Of a stretch of DNA of 64,000 bases, positions 10,986 through 22,779 are shown piece after piece. Position 1 is the stretch's first letter. Each line of letters begins with the position of its first letter. This DNA comes from Nemertoderma westbladi (Eukaryota > Xenacoelomorpha > Nemertodermatida > Nemertodermatidae). The translations under genes were made by a program, and so were the position numbers. The DNA lies in NCBI GenBank assembly GCA_032718475.1, contig JAUCBJ010005133.1, forward strand, positions 1 through 64,000, in the 5' to 3' direction. The notes under the pieces are model-generated. The model made no database searches, was not told the origin of the DNA, and worked only from the letters and a program-made list of their open reading frames with translations.

Positions 10986-11754
10986 AAGGGGGTGAGACGT
11001 GCAGTGGCGTCGCGTGGCTAAAGGCCATGATACACCACAGGAGCGGCCGCGCCCGCGGCAAGCGGCCACTTTTTAAAAATAGAACACATTATTTTCCGCA
11101 ATAATTTTTATTGTCCGTTTAAATCACTCATGATGTCCTTTTTTTGACTTTTTATGTCCTCCAGAAATTTACCATTAGGTTCCATACTACCGGTAAACCG
11201 GTTTCTCTACTGCTGTTCTCTCAGGCTATCAGTACCGGTATTAGTATATAGAGCACTATTTTGCAGTATTGCTGTATTGTATGTACTTATATACAGATGT
11301 ACTGTAGGTATAAAGCAGGTATTTTAGGTATTTTAGTACCGGTACCGGCAGACCGGTACTGCTGTAGTATGTTTCCTGCTAGTTTCCTGCTAGTGTACTT
11401 TACTATGTTTCTACTTATTTCTGCCATTACGAGGAAAATTTGTCATTACTGAATATAAATAGCGGTAGATAATAACATTGTTTTTCCAAGCCCTAGGTGA
11501 TTTACTGGCCACCCCGAAAGGGGCGACTATTAGCACTGTTTATATCTAAGGAGAGTGGAAGAAACTAGTAATAGAAAGCAATAAATCGGAGTCGATATTG
11601 AGTTGATGCGAGTATCCGAACTTCCACTGGACCTTCTTTCGTGCGACTATCTCAAGTCACCTCACCCAGTGAATCGATTTGAGGCACTCGAAAATGAAAT
11701 AATGACATAATAATAAAATTTTTTCAATACGAACTAGAGGGGGATGTGTTGTAC
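10986..11754. other. No gene recognised
   Basis: Includes a GC-rich patch (10990-11070) and several ACCGGTA words near 11190-11360. Nothing coding was identified. It ends at the start of the tandem duplication. Confidence 0.45.
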
Positions 11755-11973
11755 AGTACAAAGCATTTCGCAAAATTATAGTTTAATGTCAATCAAATTT
11801 TGCATCTGTAACAATTATATATAGCAAATTGTCTCAAGTCACCTCACTTTACGCTATATTAACTTTGGCCACCACTACCGCTACCGGTTCTATAAATGGA
11901 ACGACCTGTAAAGAAATATCAGTTTATTTTACTTCCATAGTGCAGTAGGCCTAGCTAGGCATTAGATAATAAT

Positions 11974-13018
11974 GGAGGCCAAATTGTGAGGGGGGGAGGG
12001 ATTCTGGAGTTGGAGGCTATTCTCATGTTCCACCCCGACCAACAAAGCCATTGGTGAATCTGAGGCAAGTTACTAGACTAGCCTCAGTAAACACCTAACA
12101 CTCTGGTCCCCAATGCGACAAGGTGAGCTGACTGCCTTGGCAGATAAGCTTTCTCTTAGCGCAGTGGGTGTTCAAGAGCACCGAATGCAGACTGGACAGA
12201 CTGATGAGGTTCTGATTAAGCATTAAGGACATGGGGGGCGGTTGGAGTTGATCGGAGTCAGCAGATGATAGTGGCAATGGTGGAATTGGTCTATTGATGA
12301 ATCCAACTGCACATGCAGCATTGGACAAAATAGACCAAATCTCTAAACGCATCATCCGTTGCCACTTCTCATGTTCTGGAAGACTGGCTAAGAAGTTTCC
12401 TAAGGTGGTTCTGATTGTGTGCTACTCTCCAACTAGTGTTGCCCCTGTAGAGGAGGTGGAAAATTTCTACCACAATCTACAAGCAGCTACTGATGGAGTG
12501 GATCAGCATGCATTCTTAACATTCCTGGGAGACTTTAATGCAAGTCTGCATCAATCACCTACATCGCCCTGGGTCTATAGCAATAGTGTTAACCGAAATT
12601 CCGCCCATCTTCAGGATTTTATCTCTGGAAATGCATTGTTTTCGGTTGGAACCCAGTTCAAGAAGCGAACTGGAAAGCTATGGACTCATAGTGGACCCAG
12701 TGGTCACAAGTCCCAGATAGACCATATCCTGTTTCGTAGGAAATACAGGCTGACAGACAGACAAGACTGTAATGTATTTACACTTCGACCCTTCTCCAGT
12801 GATCACCGCCTTATTGTGGCCAAGGTAAGACTTTTGGAGTGAATAAGCATAGTGGACAGCCCATGACTTTCTTGAGACGCATCTTAAAGGACACTGGCCT
12901 TGAAGATGCGGATGATCTAGCAAATGTCATGGGTGATAGGGAGTTGTGGCGGCGCAATTTTAAGCCGGCACAGCATTCTTAATAATGCAGCTGCAATGCA
13001 GCATGCCGATCCTAGTTG
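11974..13018 (+). mobile_element. Internally deleted LINE A (endonuclease only), copy 1
   Basis: Flanked by the 11-bp duplication TAGATAATAAT (11963-11973, 13019-13029), so it is a discrete insertion. It encodes most of the endonuclease domain: VCYSPTS, LGDFNA (catalytic Asp/Asn) and SDHR (catalytic His) are all present. It then jumps at about 12833 directly to the last 45 residues of the LINE and its 3' end. The whole reverse transcriptase is missing. Small indels interrupt the frame at about 12223 and 12250, and the RQD segment near 12750 differs from other copies. Confidence 0.9.
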
Positions 13019-13197
13019 TAGATAATAATAGGTTTTATTAAATATTTTATTCCATAAAATTGAATTTTTTAAAAATTTTACATAATATTTGTCATTCTTG
13101 AATACATTTGTAACCAAGTATAAATTAGGCCTACCCCCTTGGAAATAAGCTTTAGGTGTATATGGATGGAAGTGAAACAAGCCCATTTATAATTTCG

Positions 13198-13396
13198 TAA
13201 AAAAGTAAATTTTCTTCGGCCGTTAGGCCAGGGATTACGCACCAAGTCTGACGACTTATTTCCAGTGCGGTCCACCCAGAACTTTACTCCCCAGCTGGTC
13301 GCTTTAAAACGAAAACTGCCCTGGCCCATGTGAGGATCGAACCCACGACCTACGGGAGATGTGAATTCAATGCAACCACTACACCAAGGTGGAACC
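13198..13396 (-). mobile_element. tRNA-derived SINE, copy 3 (shortened)
   Basis: Same SINE as at 6583 and 8047, on the minus strand, with A and B boxes intact (TGGTGTAGTGG, GGTTCGATCCT). A central segment of about 80 bases is missing. The orthologous position in duplication copy 2 (24021) also carries it, so it predates the duplication. Confidence 0.9.
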
Positions 13397-13399
13397 ACC

Positions 13400-14855
13400 G
13401 TATTTTCCCATTTCCTTATTACATATACGAACAGACTGATACTTCCTCAGAGCTGTTCTCCGTATCATCATCAGTCAGTGTCTGAAATTCGTTGCTTTAC
13501 TGGGATTTAGTTAGACCTACTGAGACACTCCGTCCAACACTAACTGTACTGGTACCGGTACTACAGTACCTGTACGCGAAGTTTCAATGAATCCAAGGAC
13601 GAGGTTGTGAAATAGCAATTTTGTGGAATAAAATATAATTATTATGTTTACAACCCCTTGATGTAGAATTCGGAAAAAATTCCTATTTATTTCCAATGGT
13701 TATAGGCCTACTATACAGTATAATAAAGTTGTAAATGTAATTAACACTCACTGATTGTTATTAATTCAGCATTAAACAGTCAATAAACTGACCTATTCAA
13801 CTTTCGTCAAGTTACATACTTCTACAAAATTATTACGATGGGGTTATCAACCTTACTCAGTAAGTCCGATTTACTTAGTAAAACTATTATTGGTATTGGT
13901 ACTGTATATTCAATATTCATATGAGCTTTAGCGTTTTTTAAGAACTATACTATACAGTAAAGAATTCTGTAGAGTTTGCGCGAAATTACTTAGCTGTGAA
14001 TTTGTTCAAAAGATCAGATCATTGAGATAAGTGAGGAGAATTCAGATGAAATTCAGCTTCTGTAGCTTATCCAATGTTGTATTTTATCTGGTAATAAAGT
14101 TTTGGAGAACATTTCAAACTTACTTTCAAAATGCATTTTTAACTACAATATGCCCGATTATCATAAAATAGGAAGGCCTACACTCACCCCCTAATTTTTC
14201 TACAAATCTTAATAATGAGATGCATGCAATTTGAATTAGTCCTACAGAAAGTGTGATTCCTGTCTGGCTATACTGGGTGGGTCAGAAATTTTATTTTATT
14301 TTTGAGATTTGTGCAATGATTAGATGGTTGAAAATATTGCATTTGATAAATGACGAAATGACCCCCATTGACACCATTTGTACCGGAGTTACAGGCCCTG
14401 TATTCTTCATATTTTGGTTGATTTATTGACGGAACGACGGAAAGAAAGGTGTTAATTGAATAATTAATAATAAAAATTCTGACATGAAACTGTAAAATAA
14501 TACAACAATTTTATGTCATTTGTAATTTTGAAAGATGCAAAAGTAAAATGACAACATATAAAATACAAATAAGTGGCTGTTGTGGGATGCCGTAAGTAAA
14601 AAGTCGCAAGTCAAAATGTACAGTATCTAATTAATATTTCATTTATAATTAATTAACATCATGAAATCTTAGAGATTTGTTCAGTAGAAACAAACTAAAA
14701 TTAAAAATGTTTTTAATAGTTATACTGTTTATTATTTAGTATAATATGTGCCATAAAATGTGAAAATGAATTTATAAAAATCAATTTACTTCCAATTTTC
14801 TTTATTTCTCTACGCAGTTGATGCAGTACTTGATTGTCCATAAATTTATTTGCAG
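13400..14855. other. Non-coding, possible ISG12-type intron or upstream region
   Basis: AT-rich sequence upstream of the ISG12-type exon. A first exon with the initiator ATG should lie somewhere upstream if the gene is intact, but I could not identify one. A strong pyrimidine tract ending CTACGCAG lies at 14799-14817, just before the acceptor at 14855. Confidence 0.4.
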
Positions 14856-15106
14856 TTGGTGCGGCAATCGGTGCCACTGGGGTGGCAGCAACTCCTTTGA
14901 TTGTAACAGCATTAGGATTCACTGCTGGTGGCGTTTTGGCTGGGAGTACGGCTGCGATGATTCAATCAGCCGTCTACGGTGGCGCAACCACCGGGGTGTT
15001 TTCAGTGGTGCAGAGTATTGCTGTAGTTGGCGTAGGGAGTTCTGCTACTGCAGCTGGAGCTGGTGTTGGTGCAGCTGTAGCAGCTGTAGCAGCTGTATTA
15101 GTATAA
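14856..15106 (+). CDS. ISG12/IFI6-IFI27-family exon, copy 1
   Basis: An 83-residue reading frame, very rich in Gly, Ala and Val, matching the small hydrophobic ISG12 (IFI6/IFI27) family. Landmarks are GATGVAATPLIVTALGFTAG, then a second hydrophobic stretch with GGATTGVFSVVQS, then an Ala/Gly/Val tail and a stop. In vertebrates these are interferon-inducible membrane proteins of mitochondria or ER, and invertebrate relatives are known; the role here is not shown. There is no in-frame ATG, and a TGA lies at 14831. The frame opens right after TTTATTTGCAG, a good splice acceptor, so this is best read as a last exon entered in phase 1. No upstream exon was found, so it could also be a gene fragment. 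Confidence 0.7.
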
Positions 15107-15364
15107 ACTTTGTGAAGATGGAATAATTTATGTATAGACTGTAATACACTTTGATGTACTTAGGCTAGTTTAGGCCTACTGTAGTTCGGTTCCTAGGTAC
15201 TGTAGGTGCGGTGGCGATGTACAGCGAGTGTATAAAACGCATTAATACCGGATGGAATATTATAATGAGAACTCAAATTATGTATTTTTTTATAAATATA
15301 AAATCTAGCACTTGGTACTGTACGTTATTAAATGATTTGTTGTATATTATTAAATGATTTGTGG

Positions 15365-15625
15365 TATAAATTTATGAAGACATTTTATTTTTTTTAATTT
15401 ATCTTTATTAAGTGTTTTATAGAGCTTATTTCTGTCTTATCACCTGCTGTACATATACTATTTCGTTCATTGTTTTGGTTAGATTCAGCCCTTCTGTAAC
15501 CTATGTTTTTGGTGAAAACCTGGTATTCTTCACATGGGGGTAACTGCAAAGTGAAATATAACGGCAGAAAGTCTGGTATTCTTCACATGGGGGTAACTGC
15601 AAAGTGAAATATAACGGCAGGGCCC
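15365..15625 (+). mobile_element. MITE-like repeat related to 45077-45352
   Basis: The stretch TTTATCTTTATTAAGTGTTT through GAAATATAACGGCAG recurs at 45.1-45.35 kb and in duplication copy 2. Here the last 64 bases (CTGGTATTCTTCACATGG through AACGGCAG) are duplicated in tandem. Confidence 0.65.
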
Positions 15626-15639
15626 ATTATTTAATGTTT

Positions 15640-15811
15640 TGTGGTATATTTTTAAATGATTTGTTGTATATTAAATGATTTGTGGTAAATTATTAAATGA
15701 TTTGTGGTATATTATTAAATAATTTGTGGTATATTATTAAATGATTTGTGGTATATTATTAAATGATTTGTGGTATATTATTAAATGATTTGTGGTATAT
15801 TATTAAATGAG
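15640..15811 (+). repeat. 22-bp VNTR, long allele
   Basis: Units of ATTAAATGATTTGTGGTATA. This copy has about three units (66 bp) more than the equivalent array at 26510-26612 in duplication copy 2. Confidence 0.9.
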
Positions 15812-15858
15812 ATACAGTGTATTTTATTTAACCCAGCACTTACTGTGTAGTATGAAAT

Positions 15859-18110
15859 TGTAAAAGCTTTTGCGGACAAAATAAGTCATTTTTGCGCAAT
15901 GCGCTAAATAATCTAAAAGGCTTATAATTGTACAACTACGTGTCTGTCAAAAAAACCCAGAGTTGGAATGACGAAATCTACCAGCTGTTCCTTTGTGTGA
16001 GGAATGTGCTCTCCCTTCCTCTGTTTACATGGCCTACAAGAGATGACGCAATGCGGCAGTTTCCGAAAATTAATTTTCACTCAGAATTCATTCGGACATT
16101 CTGACTTTCAGACTTTGCCCTAACATCAGTGGCTTAGAGTCATAAGAACGCAAATCTATTGACGTATTTCACGACATATCATACGAAACACATCGAGACA
16201 CTGCAATTCATACATATCAAACTATTCATACTCATTTCACCGCACTGCTTTCTAATATGCTGTTTTATACTATTGTTAATCGTTGTTTATATTAATGGAT
16301 GTTATATTTTGAGAATACTGATCAAAAATCGTAAAACCCCCCTTGACTTTCTTAATTACTGAGGTAATCAGAAGGGTGTATCAGTAGCAATTGTGGCTCA
16401 ATTTATAAGTGGTTTGTGTGAATTAAATGTTATTTCATAATCCCAACGTATGTGAGTTGCAATCTTCCTTATATATGATCAAAATCAGTGACAGTCGGCA
16501 AATCAGTGTGCATTAGTGTGAATATTAGTGTGAAGTTAGTGTGAAGGTTAATAAAGCATTCCTAAAGAATGCGCCATTTGCGTTATCTTATTGCCACTAG
16601 TTGTGATTAGTGTCAGTCATAACTCTGTTTGATACTTAGAGCGCCACGTCCCAAAGGAACTGTTAATATTTCCCCGAAAGTAAATATAGTTGTCGGAGAT
16701 TATATAGTAGTGATCAATCGAATAATACGAAGTAGCCTACTGCAATAACTTCTCTAGAACCGAATCCAGTCTCCCACACCCTTTGAAAAAGCTTTTGCGG
16801 ATATAACAAGTCATTTTTCTCCGCAATGAACTGTGTAGTTGTTTTAGCGGACATAACAAGCCATTTTCTCCGCAATGTACCCTGTAGGTGCTTTAGCGGA
16901 CATAACAAGCCATTTTCTGCCGCAATACGCCTAATACTCTAAAAGACTGGAACTCCGATGACGAAATCTGTCAGCTGATTTACTGTACACGTGGAGCCTC
17001 TCTTTGTTCAGGCTCGGCCAATCAGAGCGATTTTCATTTTATCTTGTACAGAGGCCTACGGAAAACCGCGCAATGCATTACTGTCTTTGTTTACCTTTCT
17101 GAGCGAGAACAACTGCTTGGAAATTCTTCTGTACTTCTGTGTTAGAAGTTTCAGACTTTGGCCAACATTAGACGGCTTTGATTATAAGAACGTAAATCTA
17201 TTATCTTGTCAACTGCCTGGTCACCATCTGACTGGCAAATCAAACAATCCATACTGCGGTACCGGTACTACCGATACTGGCTGACTATCACCGCATTATT
17301 TTACTTCTGTTTACTGTCTGTTATTAATTGTTATATGTTGATGGATATGTTGTTATATTTGGAGAATACCGATAAATAATCATAAAACCCCCAATCTTCT
17401 TGATTACTGAAGGTAAGAGGGACCGGTTACCGGTAGCAATTGCGACTTACATTATAGTGGTTTTAGTGTGAATTAAATGCTATTTCATAATCCCTACATG
17501 TGTCAGTTGCTATCCTCCTTATACGTATGGTCAAATTCAGTGACGGTCGGCAGATCAGTGTGCAGCAGTGTGAAGTCGTATGCAGCAGTGTGACAGATAA
17601 TAAAGTATCTCCTAAAGAATGCGCTATTTACGAAAATCAGTAGCCATCTCGTTGTGTTTAGTATAAGTCATAACTCTGTTTTATACTTAAAGCGCCACGT
17701 CCTAAAGGAACTGTTAATATTTCCCCGAAAGTGAATAATATTGTCAGAGATTATATAGTAACGATCAATCGAATAATACAGTAGGTCTGCAACGCAATAA
17801 CTTCAAAGCACCCGAATCCAGTCTCCCTTAACTGTGGGTGAATGATCGCGCATATACTGGCTTCGGCTAATGTTACTTCATGTGCATTAAATAATTGTTA
17901 TAGGCTAAAGTCGATTTATAAACAAGAGGACACCTAAAATTGGCAGGTTAAACTGCTAAAGGTCTGAAAGCGCGAACACCCGTGGGTCATATGCCGCGCT
18001 ACTGTAGACTGGTTTCAGCTGGTAGACAGGTCAATTAGTACGGGCAATAGTCGATTCAGGAGACACTTAAATTAGCAGGTTAAACTGTTAAAGGTCTAAA
18101 AGCGCAAACA
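15859..18110 (+). mobile_element. Solo LTR (outer), split by another LTR
   Basis: Starts TGTAAAAGCTTTTGCGG and ends AAAGCGCAAACA, so it has TG...CA ends as LTRs do. It is flanked by GAAAT and TAAAT (5-bp duplication with one mismatch). The two parts, 15859-16783 and 17984-18110, together match the family's other members. Inside are AATAAAGCATTCCTAAAGAA (polyadenylation-like) and a conserved GCGCCACGTCC block. It is a remnant of an LTR retrotransposon after LTR-LTR recombination. Confidence 0.75.
16784..17978 (+). mobile_element. Solo LTR (inner), nested in the outer LTR
   Basis: A second member of the same LTR family (TGAAAAAGCTTTTGCGG ... GAAAGCGCGAACA) flanked by CCCTT and CCCGT, a 5-bp duplication with one mismatch. 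Near its start three direct repeats of about 55 bp (GCGGAYATAACAAG with CATTTTCTCCGCAATG) occur at 16796-16925. A CCAATCAGAGCG word lies at 17019. The 97-residue frame inside it is not a gene. Confidence 0.75.
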
Positions 18111-18801
18111 TAAATTATATATATTGTAGGCCTATCCTTCAGCAAATAAACTTTGTATAACATCCTCGGCCTTGGGCCTCGGTATGTATACATACAAGTT
18201 TAATTGCTTGAGGTTGAGATATCGTATATAACTTCCAGAACAGGTGATATTCTGCGCATTTCCATTCTTGAGCAGACAATAATTAGTTGATCATTTATTT
18301 TCGAGCTTTATGCGGAGAGTTTTGCTAAACTTTAGTTCTTATTAACATGTATTTGATAAATCAATTTAGTTCGTAATTATGATCGTTGCTCAACCACTCC
18401 CTCTGTCGTTTTGTTTCTACATCCATGCGTAGAACAAATAATTTCAGACTTTCTTTCATTCTTTATTAAAATTTCGAATCAATGAGCTTCTTACAGACAA
18501 ATCGAGAGTTTAATTTCTGATCATTTTGTTGTCCGTCTCCTTCTAAGGCTAATGTTCGCTTCGCTCAGACTACAGTAAAAACCAGTAATAGTTTGTGAAG
18601 ATTCTTACTTTTGGCACCCCAATTTATTTTCCTTAACGATTTTTCTCTTTTTTTATTATGAACAACAGCTAAGATCCAAAGGTTCATTGACTACCTGAGG
18701 ATAATCAATGAAAATGTTTTCAAAGAAAATAAGAAAATAATAACCACCGGAAAACGAAGTCATTCGTCTTGCTTCCCAAATTGGCCTCAGATGGATTTGG
18801 T
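18111..18801. other. No gene recognised
   Basis: AT-rich sequence shared by both duplication copies. A GC-rich quasi-palindrome CCTCGGCCTTGGGCCTCGG lies at about 18163. No coding signal. Confidence 0.45.
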
Positions 18802-18870
18802 CCAGCATTTGGAAGTCCCATAGAATAATACGAAACTCAACGTTCGATTATTAAGGGCAGCAGTAGTACC
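18802..18870 (+). mobile_element. LINE fragment cut by the duplication junction
   Basis: The stretch CATTTGGAAGTCCCATAGAA to GCAGTAGTACCAGTA matches the FRAAVVPV region of LINE family A. The fragment continues intact in duplication copy 2 (29634-29890) but stops here at the junction. Confidence 0.75.
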
Positions 18871-18992
18871 AGTACAAAGCATTTCGCAAAATTATAGTTT
18901 AATGTCAATCAAATTTTGCATCTGTAACAATTATATATAGCAAATTATCTCAAGTCACCTCACTTTACGCTATATTAACTTTGGCCACGACC

Positions 18993-21900
18993 TACTACTA
19001 GGATCGGCATGCTGCATTGCAGCTGCATTTTTAAGAATGCTGTGCCGGCTTGTCAACAAAATTGCACCGCCACAACTCCCTATCACCCATGACATTTGCT
19101 AGATCATCCGCATCTTTAAGGCCAGTGTCCTTTAAGATGCGTCTCAAGAAAGTCATGGGCTGTCCACCATGCTTATTTACTCCATGAGGCTGCCAAAGTA
19201 CAAGATTATGCACTGGCTGGTCCTCACGGCGAAAGCAATGTCCTGCAAAGCGGAGGCGATTTTGTTCTAGTGTCAAGCTTGGGGGAACCAATGAGACACC
19301 TCCAATGTTATATAGTGTCTGGTTGGAGATGTGTGCATTGTACTTGACACAATGTACCCGGCGTAGCATTCTTGTGAATGTGCCATCCAGAGATTTGGTG
19401 TCCTCAGCAGTTAGAGCCCAGCATGGACTCCCGTAGAGGAGTACTGGAACTACCGCTGCTCTAAATAATCGGACCTTAAGTTTCCGATTAATTCTAGGTG
19501 ACTTCCAAATCCTGGAAAGCCTATTCAAGGCTGCCCATGCCTTTCCCTTACGTATTCGAAGGTCCTCACCTGACTTCCGGATCCATGATCCCAGGTAACA
19601 GAAGTCGTCCACATGCTCAAGCATACCATCCTTTGAGCTTATGCTCATCCGATCAGAGACTTGCTGAGGACTTTCAAAGTTAACTGTCAGAATTTTGGTC
19701 TTTCTGGAGTTAATAAAAAGACCAACACTAGAAGCAGCATGTTCTAATGAGCTGAGGAGCCGCTGGGCTCCCTCTAATGATGCTGAGAGTACTCCCTAAG
19801 TCATCAGCAAAGTCTAGATCAGTTAGGTACTTGGCAGGATTTCCTCGACTTCTGGAGCCAGTAGGTGGAGTTATCATCACCCCATCATCATTATGATGAT
19901 CTAAGGACATGCGTAGAACATAGTCAACCACAATAATGAACAAGAATGGTGCAAGTGTGTCTCCTTGGAGGACGCCCCATAACACTTCAAATGGTTCTGG
20001 GTCACCGTCAACAGTAGACACAAATGTTGTCGAACCATCGTATACTGATCTGATTGCTGCAATAATTTCATCAGGAATCCCATATAATGAAAGTATGCTG
20101 AACATACGTGTACGCGCTTTTGAAGACCTTTAGCAGTTTAACCTGCCAAAATTTATATGTCTTTTGGTTTATAAATATACTTTAGAAGATGACAAATATT
20201 TAATACCAATAAACACAACATTAGCAGAAGCCAGCCTAGTGCGCGTCCATTCACCCGCTGGATATTCCCGGGAGACTGGATTCTGAGGGCTTAGATTATT
20301 ATTGCAGTGTAAGCTTACTGTACTGTATTATTCGATTGATCGTTAATAATTAATTTCTGACTAATATTATTCACTTTCGGGAAATATTAACAGTTCCTTT
20401 AGGACGTGGCGCTCTATCTAAGTAAACAGAGATATGACTTATACTAATCACAACGGTAAGTCGGTAAGGCTTAAGATTCACGTATGAGGCGCATTCTTTA
20501 GGAAATGCTTAGTTATCAGTCACAATCAGGCACACTACCGGTAACACACAATACTGCTCACTAATTTGCCGACCGTCAATGAATTTTATCATATATAAAG
20601 CGAACAGCAATTGACTCATGTAGGGCTTACCAAATAGCATTAAATTCACTACAAACCACAACAATATAAGTCGCAATCGCTATATATAACCCGTCTCTCT
20701 AACCTGTAGTGTATCAAGAAAATTGGGAAATTTGGGTTCTTTATAAATGTTCTCCAAATAATATTCAACCAAAACACAACAGTAAATAGCAGTATAATAA
20801 TGTATGTTGAACCGATAATGCAAAACTGAACGGAGTTGCACCGATAACAGTTATACGCTCTATAATTTAAGCCTACTAATGTTTCTTCTAAAGTATGAAA
20901 ACTAATTGACTCTAGAGCCGTTGTTCCTGGCCTAGATAGCAACAACACAAAGTATCACTAAAAAACAGTAAGACTGAACACTCTCCATATGATCGGCCGA
21001 AAAGCTACACGTCGACAGGAAAAATCGCTCTGATTGGCTCAAGCCAAACAAAGAACCATGCGTCCAATGGCTGTTTCCATGTCAGCAACCAGCTGTTAGA
21101 TGTCGTAATATGAATCATCACGGCTAAGCTGTGAAAGGTATTTGGTGCATTGCAGGTTTTTTGCCTTACCATGTCCGCTAAAACACGTATATAGCAGAAT
21201 GACTTTTATGTCCGTTAAAACACCTGTAACGGTACCTTGCGGGCGAGGGGAATATATATACAGTTAGAGAACCTTTTTTAGAGTATTCCAGCGCCTGGGG
21301 GGAAACTGGATTGCGAAGCAAAAGGGCCAGTTATATCCCACAGAAGCTTTTACAATACGTGAGCGAGAGACTGAATCAAAGGCCTTGAAGAAGTCAACAA
21401 AGATAACAGCCAGATGCCTGTCTTTCTTTTTTGATAACTCTTCAATTATCCTTCTAAGTGCCAAAATGGGCTCCATGGTCCCACGACCTTTACGGAACCC
21501 ATTCTGATTTCCACGTAGCAGTCTCTCAATGGGATCCCTGATGCGATTTAATAGAATTCTATTGTATAGTTTTGCACCAATCGAGATCAATGAGATTCCC
21601 CGAAAAGAACCATAGAGTGTTAGGTTGCCCTTCTTGGGAACTGGTACCAACTTATTTGTTTTCATTTCTTGTGGGACTCTTGTTGTACGGTACATGTCTA
21701 CTATGATGGGATAGATGAGCTTTAAACACTCAGGTATTTTAAAGACCTCAGGGGGAACACCATCTACTCCACTGGCACGATTGGTCTTAATGCTCTTTGC
21801 AGCAGCCTTCACTTCTGCAAAGGAGAATGGGAATATCTGGGAGTACAGACTCAGACACTTTTACTTCTATAAAGTTATCAGGCAATACCCTGTCATTATT

Positions 21901-22668
21901 GAGGAGCTTTTCAAAGTGGGCTTTCCAACCATTGAGGCGATCGGCTGGTGATTCAGCCTTAACCTTGGTGGTTGGTTGGCTTTTCCGCCCAGTAAGCAGA
22001 TTGATCGATTTCCATGCCTGGGATGATTGCCTGCTGTCGTCAGCATCATTGATGGCATCAACCTGTTGGTTTATTAGCTCCTGTAGATTAACAGAGTACT
22101 GCCTGTTCAGGGACCTAGATGCAGCTTTAACTGCATTCTTGGCCGCTGTAGTCTGTTTGAGTCGGGACTCTTTCTGCGCCTTATGAAGGTCATTTCGGCA
22201 CTTCTGAATTTTGTTGTCAGTCCAGGGGGCCCTTTTCCTGTTTCGAGGGTATACAGGAACTGTTTCTGCAGCTGCTAACTTAACTGCTTCTGTAAAGGCA
22301 GTATAGCCCTCACAGTGATCTGCCGCCTCAGAGGCAAGAGCCTCATACCTGTTGCTCAGCTGTAGTGTGAAGCTGGATCTCACACTTGGCTGTTGCAACA
22401 GAGAGGACCAGTCATGCCGTGGCAAGGCAGATTTCGTTGTTCTGCTAGCACGCAGACTAAGTCTTACCTTGGCCACAATAAGGCGGTGATCACTGGAGAA
22501 GGGTCGAAGTGTAAATGCATTACAGTCTTGTATAGAGCTCCTGTATTTCCTACGAAACAGAATATGGTCTATCTGGGACTTGTGACCACTGGGTCCACTA
22601 TGAGTCCATAGCTTTCCAGTTCGCTTCTTGAACTGGGTTCCAGCCGAAAACAATCCATTTCCAGAGAT
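18993..22668 (-). mobile_element. LINE family A copy inserted after the duplication
   Basis: Bounded by the 10-bp duplication GGCCACGACC (18983-18992, 22669-22678). Copy 1 of the segmental duplication lacks the insertion at the matching position near 11870. It is truncated at the 5' side inside the endonuclease domain and still carries SDHR, the linker, the reverse transcriptase (FVDFFKAFDSV, LQGDTLAPF, FADD) and the C-terminal domain, then TAG-type tail. An 8-bp deletion near 21837 and a 1-bp insertion near 19797 shift the frame. A solo LTR splits it at 20109-21354. It is not autonomous. Confidence 0.95.
20109..21354 (-). mobile_element. Solo LTR, 1,246 bp, inside the LINE
   Basis: Read on the minus strand it begins TGTAAAAGCTTCTGTGGG and ends AAAAGCGCGTACA. 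It is flanked by ATACG on both sides (20104-20108, 21355-21359); the uninterrupted LINE at 7139-7160 and 44440-44460 has one ATACG at this place. Same family as the LTRs at 15859, 16784 and 51964. Its length equals that of the 51964-53209 LTR. Confidence 0.85.
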
Positions 22669-22779
22669 GGCCACGACCACTACCGCTACCGGTTCTATAA
22701 ATGGAACGACCTGTAAAGAAATATCAGTTTATTTTACTTCCTCTAGAGTAGTAGGCCTAGCTAGGCATTAGATAATAAT

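Larger units (their letters stand above)
11755..18870 (+). repeat. Tandem segmental duplication, copy 1 (7.1 kb)
   Basis: The whole unit recurs in direct orientation from 18871. The junction between copies and both outer edges share AGTAC (11755-11759, 18871-18875, 29707-29711), which indicates a tandem duplication formed at short microhomology. By eye the copies differ by scattered substitutions and a few indels. It contains an internally deleted LINE, a SINE, an ISG12-type exon, a VNTR and nested LTRs. Confidence 0.9.

Noticed and set aside
12825-12845. Spliced LINE RNA as the origin of the endonuclease-only derivative
   Set aside because: The GTAAGA donor bases are still present at the junction, so the simple splice model using that donor fails; a deletion is more likely.
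14818-15126. 102-codon Cys/Trp/Ser-rich frame overlapping the ISG12-type exon
   Set aside because: Out of frame with the Gly/Ala frame that has the family pattern; it is the shifted reading of the same repeats.
16159-16362. 67-codon hydrophobic ORF repeated at 26995
   Set aside because: Also inside the outer LTR; the composition is chance AT-rich sequence.
16991-17284. 97-codon ORF repeated at 27827-28120
   Set aside because: It lies wholly inside the LTR and is duplicated only because the whole segment is; it has no domain.
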